DNA from: Candidatus Eisenbergiella stercorigallinarum
GTDB taxonomy: Bacteria > Bacillota > Clostridia > Lachnospirales > Lachnospiraceae
Direction: 5' to 3'
DNA: 5,563 bases
Assembly: GCA_019120525.1 (NCBI GenBank)
Contig: DWUW01000352.1
Location: 1-5,563 of the forward strand
A model generated the notes under the pieces. The model was not told where the DNA came from and did no database searches. It was given only the letters and a program-made list of their open reading frames with translations. Position numbers and translations under genes: made by a program. Of this stretch, positions 1 to 5,499 are shown piece after piece (within the stretch, counting starts at the first letter, position 1; each line of letters opens with the position of its first letter).

Positions 1-695
1 TTACGCTGGCGAAAGCGCTGTACATGGACGAATTGGTAACGCGCCACGGAGCGATCATGGACAAGCATGATCCGGAGAAAAAGATCGGCATGATCGTGGA
101 CGAATGGGGCAACTGGTTCGATGTGGAGCCCGGCACCAATCCCGGCTTCCTCTATCAGCAGAACACCATGCGCGACGCCCTTGTGGCGGGCATTACCCTG
201 AACATCTTCAACAAGCACTGCGACCGCGTGAAGATGGCCTGCATCGCCCAGCTGGTGAACGTGCTTCAGTCCGTGATCCTGACGGAAGGCGCGAAGATGG
301 TGAAGACCCCTACTTATCATGTGTTCCATATGTACAGATATCATCAGGGAGCGCAGCTTCTGGACAGCTTCCTGGACGGAAATACCGAGGCGGGAGAGGG
401 AGAGTACCGTGTGCCTGCCCTGCAGGAATCCGTATCCGTATCGGAAGACGGCACTGTGAACGTTACGCTTGCGAACCTTTCCGTTTCCGACGCGCAGGAG
501 CTGGAGGTTGAGTTCGCGGCGCTTTCCCCGGAGAAGGTGAGCGCTTCCATCGTGACCCAGAGCATGGATGCCTTCAATACCTTTGACGATCCGGAAAAGG
601 TGAAGGAAGAGGCCTTTACGGCATACACCGTTACGGAAAAGGGCGTGAAGCTCACGGTTCCCGCCTGCAGCGTGGTCCTGCTTCGCATCGCATGA
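1..695 (+). CDS. abfA: GH51 alpha-L-arabinofuranosidase, C-terminal part (5' end outside window)
   Basis: The reading frame is open from base 3, so the gene starts before the window and about 230 C-terminal residues are present. The enzyme removes terminal alpha-L-arabinofuranosyl groups from arabinan, arabinoxylan or their oligosaccharides by a retaining mechanism. The stretch IVDEWGNWFDVEPGTNPGF matches the GH51 nucleophile region. The Glu of DEW (codon 102-104) is the expected nucleophile; the acid/base Glu of the upstream N-E motif lies outside. It is followed by a family-typical segment (TMRDALVAGITLNIFNKH, then VNVLQSVILTEG) and a C-terminal beta-sandwich domain from about base 380 to the stop. 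About 196 residues follow the nucleophile, which fits the usual ~500-residue enzyme, so the C-terminus appears intact. Localisation cannot be judged without the N-terminus. The stop overlaps the next ATG. Family confidence is high; substrate preference is unknown. Confidence 0.93.
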   Translation, partial: TLAKALYMDELVTRHGAIMDKHDPEKKIGMIVDEWGNWFDVEPGTNPGFLYQQNTMRDALVAGITLNIFNKHCDRVKMACIAQLVNVLQSVILTEGAKMVKTPTYHVFHMYRYHQGAQLLDSFLDGNTEAGEGEYRVPALQESVSVSEDGTVNVTLANLSVSDAQELEVEFAALSPEKVSASIVTQSMDAFNTFDDPEKVKEEAFTAYTVTEKGVKLTVPACSVVLLRIA

Positions 696-1027
696 CGCCG
701 GAGAAGGAGAAAGGGGGAGACGGGGCTTTTTCCGGCGGACAGCCGGGGAACGCGCAGCCTGCCTCCCCGCAGGGGGCGGCAGACGTCAGGGCCTGCCGCC
801 GCTGCCTGCTGTATGAAATGGGGGAAAGCGCGGATTACCGGAACCTGTACGCCTATATCGATGGGCTGGACGAGGAGATCCGCACGCCGGCGCCCCTGTA
901 TGAGGAGCGGCTTTCCTGCTGCAGGGGATGCGGCCTGCTGCTTTCCGGCATGTGCCGCGCCTGCGGCTGCTTTGTGGAGCTGCGGGCAGCCATTGCCTCC
1001 AACCGCTGTCCCTATGAGAAATGGTAA
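692..1027 (+). CDS. small cysteine-rich DUF6171-type protein
   Basis: This 111-residue protein has nine cysteines in metal-ligand-like spacing: CRRC (35-38), CCRGC (76-80), CRACGC (88-93) and C106. The phrases RACRRCLL, YEERLSCCRGC and MCRACGCFVELRAA match, from memory, the DUF6171 family of Firmicutes, which has no established function. Zinc binding is an inference. Residues 1-32 are Gly/Pro/Ala-rich and look disordered; the conserved part starts near residue 33. ATG 692 is the only reasonable start, since no ATG, GTG or TTG occurs in frame before Met43, which is already inside the conserved domain. The ATGA overlap with the arabinofuranosidase and the lack of a clear Shine-Dalgarno sequence suggest translational coupling. 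The high-GC N-terminal stretch carries purine-rich runs (about 701-716) that do not precede a usable start. Confidence 0.85.
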   Translation: MTPEKEKGGDGAFSGGQPGNAQPASPQGAADVRACRRCLLYEMGESADYRNLYAYIDGLDEEIRTPAPLYEERLSCCRGCGLLLSGMCRACGCFVELRAAIASNRCPYEKW

Positions 1028-1059
1028 GGACCGCCGCGCGGCGGCAAAAGCGAGGAAAA

Positions 1060-1995
1060 ATGATCCATATCAAATCACCGGAGGAGGGCGCGGCGCTGTT
1101 TAAGGCGCTGGGCTCAGATATCCGTATCGCAATTGTAAAAACCCTTCTGGAGGAGCCGGACATGAGCATGAACGAGCTGGCCGGCAGGCTGGACATCACG
1201 GCCGGGGCGCTTACGGGACATGTGAAGAAGCTGGAAGAGTGCGGTATCCTGAAGGTGAATACAGAAGGGGCGGGGCACGGGAACGCGAAGCGCTGTTCCG
1301 TGATCCCGGACAGGATCGTCATAGATTTCCGGCAGAAAAGCGTAAGGAAGAATGCCTATCAGGTTTCTTTGAAGGTGGGGCAGTTCTCGGAATGCGAGGT
1401 CTGGCCCACCTGCGGCATGGCTTCAAAGGACGGGCTGATCGGGGAAATGGACGATGTGAGGTACTTTTCCCATCCGGCCCGCTTCGCGGCCGATATCCTC
1501 TGGTTTGGGCGGGGATACGTGGAATACGCGGTTCCCTGCCTGATCCCCTGCGGCAGCAGGATCGACTGCCTGACCATATCCGCGGAGCTTTCCAGCGAAG
1601 CGCCCGGCGTAAACGAGGTATGGCCTTCGGACATCAGCTTTCTGGTAAACGGCGTACTGCTCGGGAAATGGACCTCGCCCGGGGATTTCGGGAAGCAGAG
1701 AGGGCTCCTGAACCCGGACTGGTGGCATGACAGGCTGAACCAGTACGGCCTTTTGAAGATGCTGACGGTAAACAGGGAAGGGACATTTATCGACGGACGC
1801 AGGCTGTCGGATGTGAACCTGGACGATCTGGGCCTGGACGAGAGGAAGGGGCTGCGTCTTCGGTTCGCGGTGGACGGGGACTCCGACCATGTGGGTGGGA
1901 TGACCCTGTTCGGCCGTACCTTTGGGAATTATGAACGGGACATCGAGGTCCGGATGGAATATATCGGGCCGGAGGAGCCGGGAACGGAAGCATAA
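1060..1995 (+). CDS. ArsR-type winged-helix transcriptional regulator with large C-terminal domain
   Basis: This 311-residue protein has an N-terminal winged helix-turn-helix at about residues 10-85. FKALGSDIRIAIVKTLLEE is the usual ArsR-like first helix pair, and DITAGALTGHVKKLEECGIL (45-64) is the expected recognition helix plus turn. It lacks the metal-binding Cys/His signature of metal-sensing ArsR proteins. Residues 100-303 form a long, probably beta-rich domain with many aromatics (WPTCG, WPSD, DWWHDRLNQYG) that could bind a carbohydrate ligand; this is inference. Similar proteins, from memory, recur beside arabinofuranosidase genes in Clostridia, so control of arabinose-polymer use is the likely job. 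ATG 1060 is preferred because GAGGA (1052-1056) lies just ahead and homology-like sequence begins there. An in-frame ATG at 1021 would add 13 basic residues and overlap the upstream gene. The gap to the upstream stop is 32 bases, consistent with one operon. Confidence 0.85.
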   Translation: MIHIKSPEEGAALFKALGSDIRIAIVKTLLEEPDMSMNELAGRLDITAGALTGHVKKLEECGILKVNTEGAGHGNAKRCSVIPDRIVIDFRQKSVRKNAYQVSLKVGQFSECEVWPTCGMASKDGLIGEMDDVRYFSHPARFAADILWFGRGYVEYAVPCLIPCGSRIDCLTISAELSSEAPGVNEVWPSDISFLVNGVLLGKWTSPGDFGKQRGLLNPDWWHDRLNQYGLLKMLTVNREGTFIDGRRLSDVNLDDLGLDERKGLRLRFAVDGDSDHVGGMTLFGRTFGNYERDIEVRMEYIGPEEPGTEA

Positions 1996-2002
1996 AAGAA
2001 CC

Positions 2003-2069
2003 AGGCGGCCGGCGGGCCGCGGCACGGAGGGAATCCGGCCGCTGCCCGCCGGCTGTTTATGTTTTTTTT
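2003..2069 (+). terminator. strong intrinsic terminator of the arabinofuranosidase unit
   Basis: Bases 2008-2017 (GCCGGCGGGC) pair perfectly with 2044-2053 (GCCCGCCGGC). After one mismatch, 2019-2023 pair with 2038-2042, and 2025-2028 with 2034-2037 around a five-base loop. The base of the stem may extend through G-U and A-U pairs to about 2003/2058. An eight-T run (2062-2069) follows. The position just after the regulator stop supports termination of the upstream unit. Confidence 0.88.
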
Positions 2070-2093
2070 ATCAATTTTTCATAAAGCGTTTTC

Positions 2094-2122
2094 TTGTAAA
2101 GGGGTGTGCTCTGGGGTATGAT
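2094..2122 (+). promoter_or_regulatory. sigma-A type promoter for the DUF1700 gene
   Basis: The -35 TTGTAA (2094-2099) and -10 TATGAT (2117-2122) are separated by exactly 17 bases. The predicted start near 2129 gives a leader of about 24 bases containing AAAGGAG (2139-2145), seven bases before ATG 2153. Its place directly after the terminator supports an independent transcription unit. Confidence 0.8.
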
Positions 2123-2152
2123 ACCGTTAGAAGAGGCCAAAGGAGCGTACCG

Positions 2153-2656
2153 ATGACGAGAGCAGAATTTCTGGAAAGCCTGCGGCGCGCGCTGAACGGG
2201 AATATGTCGGCGGCGGCCGTGGAAGATAATATCCAATTTTATAACGGTTATTTTTCCAGCCAGGCGGCGCGGGGAAGAAGCGAACAGGATGTGCTGCGGG
2301 AGCTGGGGGATCCGAGGATCCTGGCGAGGACCCTGATCGACGCGGCGGAACGCGCGGGGGACGCCCGCGCCCATAACGCGAATGAGACCCAGTACCGTAC
2401 GTCCGGATACCGCGCGCAGGGAAACGGCGCTTCGGAAACGGGAGGACGGGAAGAAGCCGCGGCCTCCTGGAGACAGGAGGAAGGGATGAGGGAGCATAAG
2501 GTGTTCCGGATCCCCGGCTGGCTGATCGCGTTTGCCGTCATCCTGGTCCTGCTCGTTGCGGTCAGCGTGGTGGGCTCCCTGGTATGGATGCTTCTGCCCT
2601 ACGCGGTCCCCGTTCTCCTTGTGGTCTATATCGTAAAGCTGATCGGGCGGAGATAG
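2153..2656 (+). CDS. DUF1700/HAAS-domain membrane protein
   Basis: This 167-residue protein has three parts. Residues 1-65 are a soluble helical domain (MTRAEFLESLRRAL..., EDNIQFYNGYF, LRELGDPRILARTLID) that matches the DUF1700/HAAS type. Residues 66-118 are a hydrophilic linker rich in Gly, Ala, Glu and Arg. Two adjacent membrane segments follow (about 122-146 and 147-164), ending in a positively charged GRR tail. No enzymatic residues are visible. In Firmicutes such proteins are often encoded next to PadR-type regulators and are thought to act in membrane-linked regulation, but no PadR gene is seen here. The start at 2153 is fixed by AAAGGAG seven bases upstream and by the promoter. The frame stays open further upstream to 1922, but that stretch crosses the terminator and is not coding. 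Function is unknown. Confidence 0.82.
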   Translation: MTRAEFLESLRRALNGNMSAAAVEDNIQFYNGYFSSQAARGRSEQDVLRELGDPRILARTLIDAAERAGDARAHNANETQYRTSGYRAQGNGASETGGREEAAASWRQEEGMREHKVFRIPGWLIAFAVILVLLVAVSVVGSLVWMLLPYAVPVLLVVYIVKLIGRR

Positions 2657-2675
2657 CAAAGCGGAAAAGCTTTGC
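2656..2675 (+). other. short hairpin overlapping the DUF1700 stop codon
   Basis: GCAAAGC (2656-2662) pairs with GCTTTGC (2669-2675) around a GGAAAA loop. The stem begins at the last base of the TAG stop. No T-run follows; the downstream sequence is A-rich, so it is not a convincing terminator. It could be an mRNA end-stabilising or attenuating hairpin between the membrane-protein gene and the small downstream gene. Confidence 0.4.
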
Positions 2676-2737
2676 ATAAAAGAAGAAAAAATCCACATAC
2701 TACTCCTGCAACCAAATGAGACAGGAGGATTGAATGT

Positions 2738-2902
2738 ATGTCAAAGAATGATTACAGCCAGAACAGCCAGAACAACAGCCAGAATAAAAGCCAGAACTGC
2801 GATAAGCAGGGGCAGAAGAACAGATCGGAAAACAGATCGGAAAACAGCAGCCAGAACAGGAGCAGGAACAGCTCTTCCGACTGCCATAAGAACGGCTATT
2901 GA
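2738..2902 (+). CDS. 54-residue Asn/Ser/Gln-rich tetrad-repeat peptide, function unknown
   Basis: The frame runs from ATG 2738 to TGA 2900 and encodes 54 residues: 13 Ser, 12 Asn and 7 Gln, with no Ala, Leu, Ile, Val, Phe, Trp, Pro or Thr. AGGAGG (2723-2728) lies nine bases ahead of this ATG, an ideal spacing. An ATG at 2734 stops after five codons, and a longer TTG frame from 2730 has almost no spacing and yields a low-complexity Arg/Thr protein. Asn, Gln or Asp occupies every fourth residue from 4 to 52, forming units such as KSQN, RSEN, RSEN, SSQN, RSRN. The motifs CDKQG (21-25) and CHKNG (49-53) lie exactly 28 residues apart. The protein is basic, hydrophilic and probably disordered, with no signal peptide. 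Similar Asn/Gln-rich small proteins occur, from memory, in Clostridia without assigned function. It may be cotranscribed with the gene upstream; only a weak promoter (TTGCAT 2672, CATACT 2696) is visible in the gap. Confidence 0.72.
   Translation: MSKNDYSQNSQNNSQNKSQNCDKQGQKNRSENRSENSSQNRSRNSSSDCHKNGY
2762..2893 (+). repeat. 12-bp-period coding repeat within the small gene
   Basis: The DNA follows the four-codon repeat of the peptide. AGCCAGAA recurs at 2756, 2765, 2777 and 2789, and AGATCGGAAAAC is present as an exact tandem pair (2822-2833 and 2834-2845). The repeat stays in frame and is explained by the protein, so it is not a CRISPR array or an independent element. Such arrays can change in copy number by replication slippage in units of four codons. 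Confidence 0.75.
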
Positions 2903-2923
2903 GAATAACAGGCTGACAGAGCG

Positions 2924-2955
2924 GACGCCGCCCCCGGAATGGGGCGGCGTCTTTT
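2924..2955 (+). terminator. intrinsic terminator after the small gene
   Basis: GACGCCGCCCC... is an uninterrupted 11-bp stem: bases 2924-2934 pair with 2941-2951 around a six-base loop (CGGAAT), followed by TTTT (2952-2955). It lies 21 bases after the stop of the 54-residue gene and before the next promoter, so it separates the two transcription units. The T-run is short, but the stem is very stable. Confidence 0.88.
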
Positions 2956-2981
2956 GCCGGGAGCGAAATTCTCAGTAGTTA

Positions 2982-3010
2982 TTGACGCCGAAGTAAAAAC
3001 CACGTAAGAT
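2982..3010 (+). promoter_or_regulatory. sigma-A type promoter with start predicted at the methyltransferase ATG
   Basis: The -35 TTGACG (2982-2987) and -10 TAAGAT (3005-3010) have a 17-base spacer. A start six to eight bases after the -10 falls at 3016-3018, and A3017 is the first base of the methyltransferase start codon. No other promoter as good is visible between the preceding terminator and the gene. Confidence 0.68.
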
Positions 3011-3016
3011 ATAGGT

Positions 3017-4174
3017 ATGAAAAAATATGAACTGATCGCCCCCTGCCACTTCGGGCTGGAGGCTGTATTAAAAAGGGAGATCACGGATCTCGGTTATGAT
3101 GTCATAAAGGTAGAAGACGGGCGGCTTACCTTCTTCGGGGACGAGGAGGCGGTAAGCCGCGCGAATGTGTTTCTGCGCAGCGCGGAGCGTATCCTGATAA
3201 AGATCGGTTCCTTCCGCGCGGAAACCTTTGAGGAGCTGTTCCAGGGAACGCTGGCCCTTCCCTGGGAGGAATACATACCCCGCGACGGGAAATTCTGGGT
3301 GGCGAAGGCGGCCAGCGTGAAGAGCAGGCTGTTCAGCCCCTCCGATATCCAGTCCATCATGAAAAAGGCCATGGTGGAGCGGCTGAAGCGGACGTATCGC
3401 ACCAGCTGGTTTGAGGAAAGCGGCGAAAGCTTTCCCCTTCGCGTTTTCCTGAAAAACGACGAGGTGACGGTAGGGCTTGATACCACCGGCGAATCCCTCC
3501 ATAAGAGGGGCTACCGGAAGCTGACGGCGAAAGCGCCCATCGCGGAGAACCTGGCGGCGGCGCTGATCATGCTCACGCCCTGGAGGGGAGACCGGATCCT
3601 GGTGGATCCCTTCTGCGGCAGCGGTACGATCCCCATTGAGGCCGCCATGATGGCCATGCATATGGCGCCCGGCATGAACCGGGATTTTACCGCCTGCCGC
3701 TGGGAGCATCTGGTAGGGAAGCGGAACTGGTATGACGCGGTGGACGAAGCGTCGGAGCTGATCGACCGGGATGTGGATACTGACATCCAGGGTTATGATA
3801 TCGACGATAAAATGGTTTCCATTTCCAGGGAAAACGCGAAGCTCGCCGGGGTGGAAGGGAAGATCCATTTCCAGAGACGCCCCCTGTCCCAGCTGAGCCA
3901 TCCGAAAAAATACGGCTTTCTTATCACCAATCCTCCTTATGGGGAGCGGCTGGAAGAGAAGGCGGCGCTTCCCGCCCTGTACCGGGAGCTGGGGGAGCGT
4001 TTCGCGGCGCTGGACTGCTGGTCCATGTATCTGATCACCGCATATGAGAACGCCCAGCAGGATATCGGCAGGAAGGCGGATAAGAACCGCAAGATCTACA
4101 ACGGCATGATGAAGACCTACTTTTACCAGTACAGCGGGCCGAAACCGCCGAAAAGACGGCAGGGGACGCCGTAG
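3017..4174 (+). CDS. ypsC: THUMP-type class I SAM-dependent 23S rRNA (guanine-N2)-methyltransferase, YpsC/RlmL type
   Basis: This 385-residue cytoplasmic enzyme is expected to use S-adenosylmethionine to methylate a guanine N2 in 23S rRNA (position m2G2445 for E. coli RlmL); the exact site here is inferred. Residues 1-60 are the ferredoxin-like region (MKKYELIAPCHFGLEAVLKR). Residues 65-160 are a THUMP RNA-binding region containing KAASVKSRLFSPSDIQ. From about 165 onward is the Rossmann methyltransferase domain, with SAM-binding motif I DPFCGSGT (197-204), QGYDIDDKM as motif II (258-266) and catalytic motif NPPYGER (305-311). Length fits the Firmicutes single-domain family; the RlmK half of the E. 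coli fusion is absent. The start is fixed by homology at the N-terminus and by an in-frame stop at 3005-3007. It has no usable Shine-Dalgarno sequence, only AGG one base from the ATG. It leads an operon with rdgB 25 bases downstream. Confidence 0.93.
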   Translation: MKKYELIAPCHFGLEAVLKREITDLGYDVIKVEDGRLTFFGDEEAVSRANVFLRSAERILIKIGSFRAETFEELFQGTLALPWEEYIPRDGKFWVAKAASVKSRLFSPSDIQSIMKKAMVERLKRTYRTSWFEESGESFPLRVFLKNDEVTVGLDTTGESLHKRGYRKLTAKAPIAENLAAALIMLTPWRGDRILVDPFCGSGTIPIEAAMMAMHMAPGMNRDFTACRWEHLVGKRNWYDAVDEASELIDRDVDTDIQGYDIDDKMVSISRENAKLAGVEGKIHFQRRPLSQLSHPKKYGFLITNPPYGERLEEKAALPALYRELGERFAALDCWSMYLITAYENAQQDIGRKADKNRKIYNGMMKTYFYQYSGPKPPKRRQGTP

Positions 4175-4199
4175 CGGCCCGGAAAGGAATCAAAAGAGG

Positions 4200-4817
4200 A
4201 TGAGCAGAAGGATTCTGTTTGCGACGGGAAACGAAGGGAAGATGCGGGAGGTCCGCATGATCCTGGCGGATCTGAAGCTTCCGGTGCTGTCCATGAAGGA
4301 AGCCGGGATCGATCCCGATATTGAGGAAAACGGAAACAGCTTTGAAGAAAACGCCCTGATCAAGGCCAGGGCGGTGGCTGGCTGCACCGGGCCGGGAGAT
4401 ATCGTGCTGGCCGACGATTCCGGGCTGGAGATCGACTATCTGAACGGGGAACCCGGCATCTATTCCGCCCGCTATATGGGGGAGGATACCTCCTATCGGA
4501 TCAAGAACGCGAACCTGATCGAGAGGCTTTCCGGCGTGCCAAAGGAGCAGCGCACGGCCCGCTTTGTCTGCGCCATCGCGGCGGTCCTTCCGGGCGGCGG
4601 GAACGAAGCAGCGCAGGAATTCGTGGTCAGGGGAACCGTAGAGGGATATATCGGCTGGGAGGAGAGAGGGACGAACGGCTTCGGATACGACCCGATTTTT
4701 TATGTGGATGAGTATGGCTGTTCCACCGCGGAGCTTGACAGCGAGACAAAGAACCGGATCAGCCACAGGGGAAATGCCCTGCGTCTGTGTAAGGAGCGTC
4801 TGAGGGAGCTTATGTAG
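4200..4817 (+). CDS. rdgB: RdgB/HAM1 dITP/XTP pyrophosphatase
   Basis: This 205-residue enzyme hydrolyses non-canonical purine nucleoside triphosphates (dITP, ITP, XTP) to the monophosphate and pyrophosphate, which keeps deaminated bases out of DNA and RNA. All family motifs are seen: ATGNEGK (8-14, nucleotide-binding start), ENGNSFEENALIKA (43-56), ADDSGLEID (71-79, catalytic/metal Asp), GEPGIYSARY (83-92), TNGFGYDPIF (158-167, base recognition) and NRISHRGNAL (185-194). Length is normal and no key residue is missing. AAGGA (4184-4188) lies 11 bases before the ATG, and the conserved sequence begins within five residues of it, which fixes the start. The gene follows the rRNA methyltransferase by 25 bases and precedes the phosphoesterase, a pairing also known from other Firmicutes (ysnA-ysnB in Bacillus subtilis). 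Confidence 0.96.
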   Translation: MSRRILFATGNEGKMREVRMILADLKLPVLSMKEAGIDPDIEENGNSFEENALIKARAVAGCTGPGDIVLADDSGLEIDYLNGEPGIYSARYMGEDTSYRIKNANLIERLSGVPKEQRTARFVCAIAAVLPGGGNEAAQEFVVRGTVEGYIGWEERGTNGFGYDPIFYVDEYGCSTAELDSETKNRISHRGNALRLCKERLRELM

Positions 4818-4852
4818 CCTATGGGCAGACTTTCATTTTTGGCCTTTTTGCG

Positions 4853-4909
4853 GCGGATCGGACGGCCTGCGCAGGAATCCGCGAAAGAAACCGGCGGGGA
4901 AGCCGCCGG
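4853..4909 (+). other. pair of inverted repeats ahead of the phosphoesterase start
   Basis: Two hairpins are possible in the stretch between rdgB and the preferred phosphoesterase start. GCGGAT (4853-4858) pairs with ATCCGC (4877-4882) around the palindrome CCTGCGCAGG (4866-4875). CCGGCGG (4891-4897) pairs with CCGCCGG (4903-4909) around GGAAG. The second ends nine bases before the AGGAGA ribosome binding site and does not hide it. They may only reflect high GC content or a translation/processing element; no T-run follows, so they are not terminators. Confidence 0.4.
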
Positions 4910-4928
4910 GGAAGGACAGGAGAGACAG

Positions 4929-5408
4929 ATGAGAATCCTGATTATCAGCGATACCCACAGAAGAAATGAAAATTTCCTGAAACTGATCGAGCGCGTCAGG
5001 CCCCTGGATATGCTGATCCACTGCGGCGATGTGGAGGGGAACGAAGCGATCTTTACGGAAAAGGCGGGCTGCCCGGTGGAGATCATCGCCGGAAACAATG
5101 ATTTTTTTACCAGCCTTCCCAGGGAGCGGGAATTCTATATCGGAAAGTACCATGTGTGGCTTACGCACGGGCATAATTATTATGTTTCCATGGGGGATTC
5201 GGTCCTGAAGGAAGAGGCCGTATCCCGCGGCGCGGATATCGTGATGTTCGGCCATACCCACAGGCCCGTGGTGGAGGTCGGGAAAAAGCTGACCGCCCTG
5301 AACCCGGGAAGCCTTTCCTTCCCCAGGCAGGAGGGCAGAAGGCCTTCCTATATCCTGATGGAACTGGATAAAAACGGGGAAGCCCATTACCATCTGAATT
5401 TTCTTTAA
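4929..5408 (+). CDS. yfcE: YfcE/MJ0936-type metallophosphoesterase
   Basis: From ATG 4929 this is a 159-residue cytoplasmic phosphodiesterase of the calcineurin-like fold with all metal-binding motifs: SDTH (7-10), CGDVEG (32-37), AGNND (54-58), THGH (79-82) and FGHTHRP (107-113). These coordinate two divalent metals. The physiological substrate of the family is not settled; phosphodiester activity on model compounds is the established property. ATG 4929 is chosen because AGGAGA (4918-4923) is five bases upstream and the family begins with MRILIISDTH at this point. The same frame is open back to ATG 4821, three bases after the rdgB stop, which would add 36 residues (MGRLSFLAFLRRIG..., then Glu/Gly-rich). 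That extension is unlike the family and crosses two inverted repeats, but GAGGGAG (4802-4808) leaves it possible. No terminator is seen before the tRNA promoter. Confidence 0.92.
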   Translation: MRILIISDTHRRNENFLKLIERVRPLDMLIHCGDVEGNEAIFTEKAGCPVEIIAGNNDFFTSLPREREFYIGKYHVWLTHGHNYYVSMGDSVLKEEAVSRGADIVMFGHTHRPVVEVGKKLTALNPGSLSFPRQEGRRPSYILMELDKNGEAHYHLNFL

Positions 5409-5426
5409 ATATTTTGATAAAATAAG

Positions 5427-5455
5427 TTGACAATCTAAAACCGGTATTATATAAT
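5427..5455 (+). promoter_or_regulatory. perfect-consensus sigma-A promoter for tRNA-Pro
   Basis: TTGACA (5427-5432) and TATAAT (5450-5455) both match consensus at all six positions with a 17-base spacer. The spacer and flanks are A/T-rich. The start would be near 5462, giving a 5' extension of about 38 bases for removal by RNase P. This strength is typical of stable RNA genes. Confidence 0.93.
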
Positions 5456-5499
5456 AATTTCTGCGTCACGGCTAAGAGTGAGCTGAAGTGAGCAGAGAA

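Noticed and set aside
1021..1059. Earlier in-frame start for the ArsR-type regulator
   Set aside because: It would overlap the upstream gene by seven bases with no ribosome binding site at a proper distance, and the added 13 basic residues do not resemble the start of a winged helix. It cannot be fully excluded.
1922..2152. Upstream extension of the DUF1700 frame
   Set aside because: It overlaps the regulator's 3' end, crosses a strong terminator and a promoter, and the ribosome binding site at 2139-2145 points to ATG 2153.
2671..2701. Possible promoter TTGCAT (2672-2677) and CATACT (2696-2701) for the small gene
   Set aside because: It has weak matches and an 18-base spacer, and the -35 lies inside the hairpin at 2656-2675. 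Cotranscription with the DUF1700 gene explains expression without it.
2756..2869. Short repeats that could suggest a CRISPR array or adapter sequence (AGATCGGAA resembles a sequencing adapter)
   Set aside because: The repeat units are about 12 bases, without spacers, and keep the codon register of the peptide. The adapter match ends after nine bases and both copies code for RSEN.
2730..2978. 82-codon Arg/Thr-rich frame starting at TTG 2730
   Set aside because: It overlaps the 54-codon frame, leaves one base between AGGAGG and the start, runs through the terminator hairpin, and its composition is the shifted reading of the SQN repeat.
3068..3901. Long open frame on the minus strand (277 codons)
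   Set aside because: It lies fully opposite the methyltransferase, has no family-like sequence or ribosome binding site, and is what high-GC codon bias produces on the opposite strand. The same applies to the minus frames at 1423-2025, 4035-4766 and 4833-5393.
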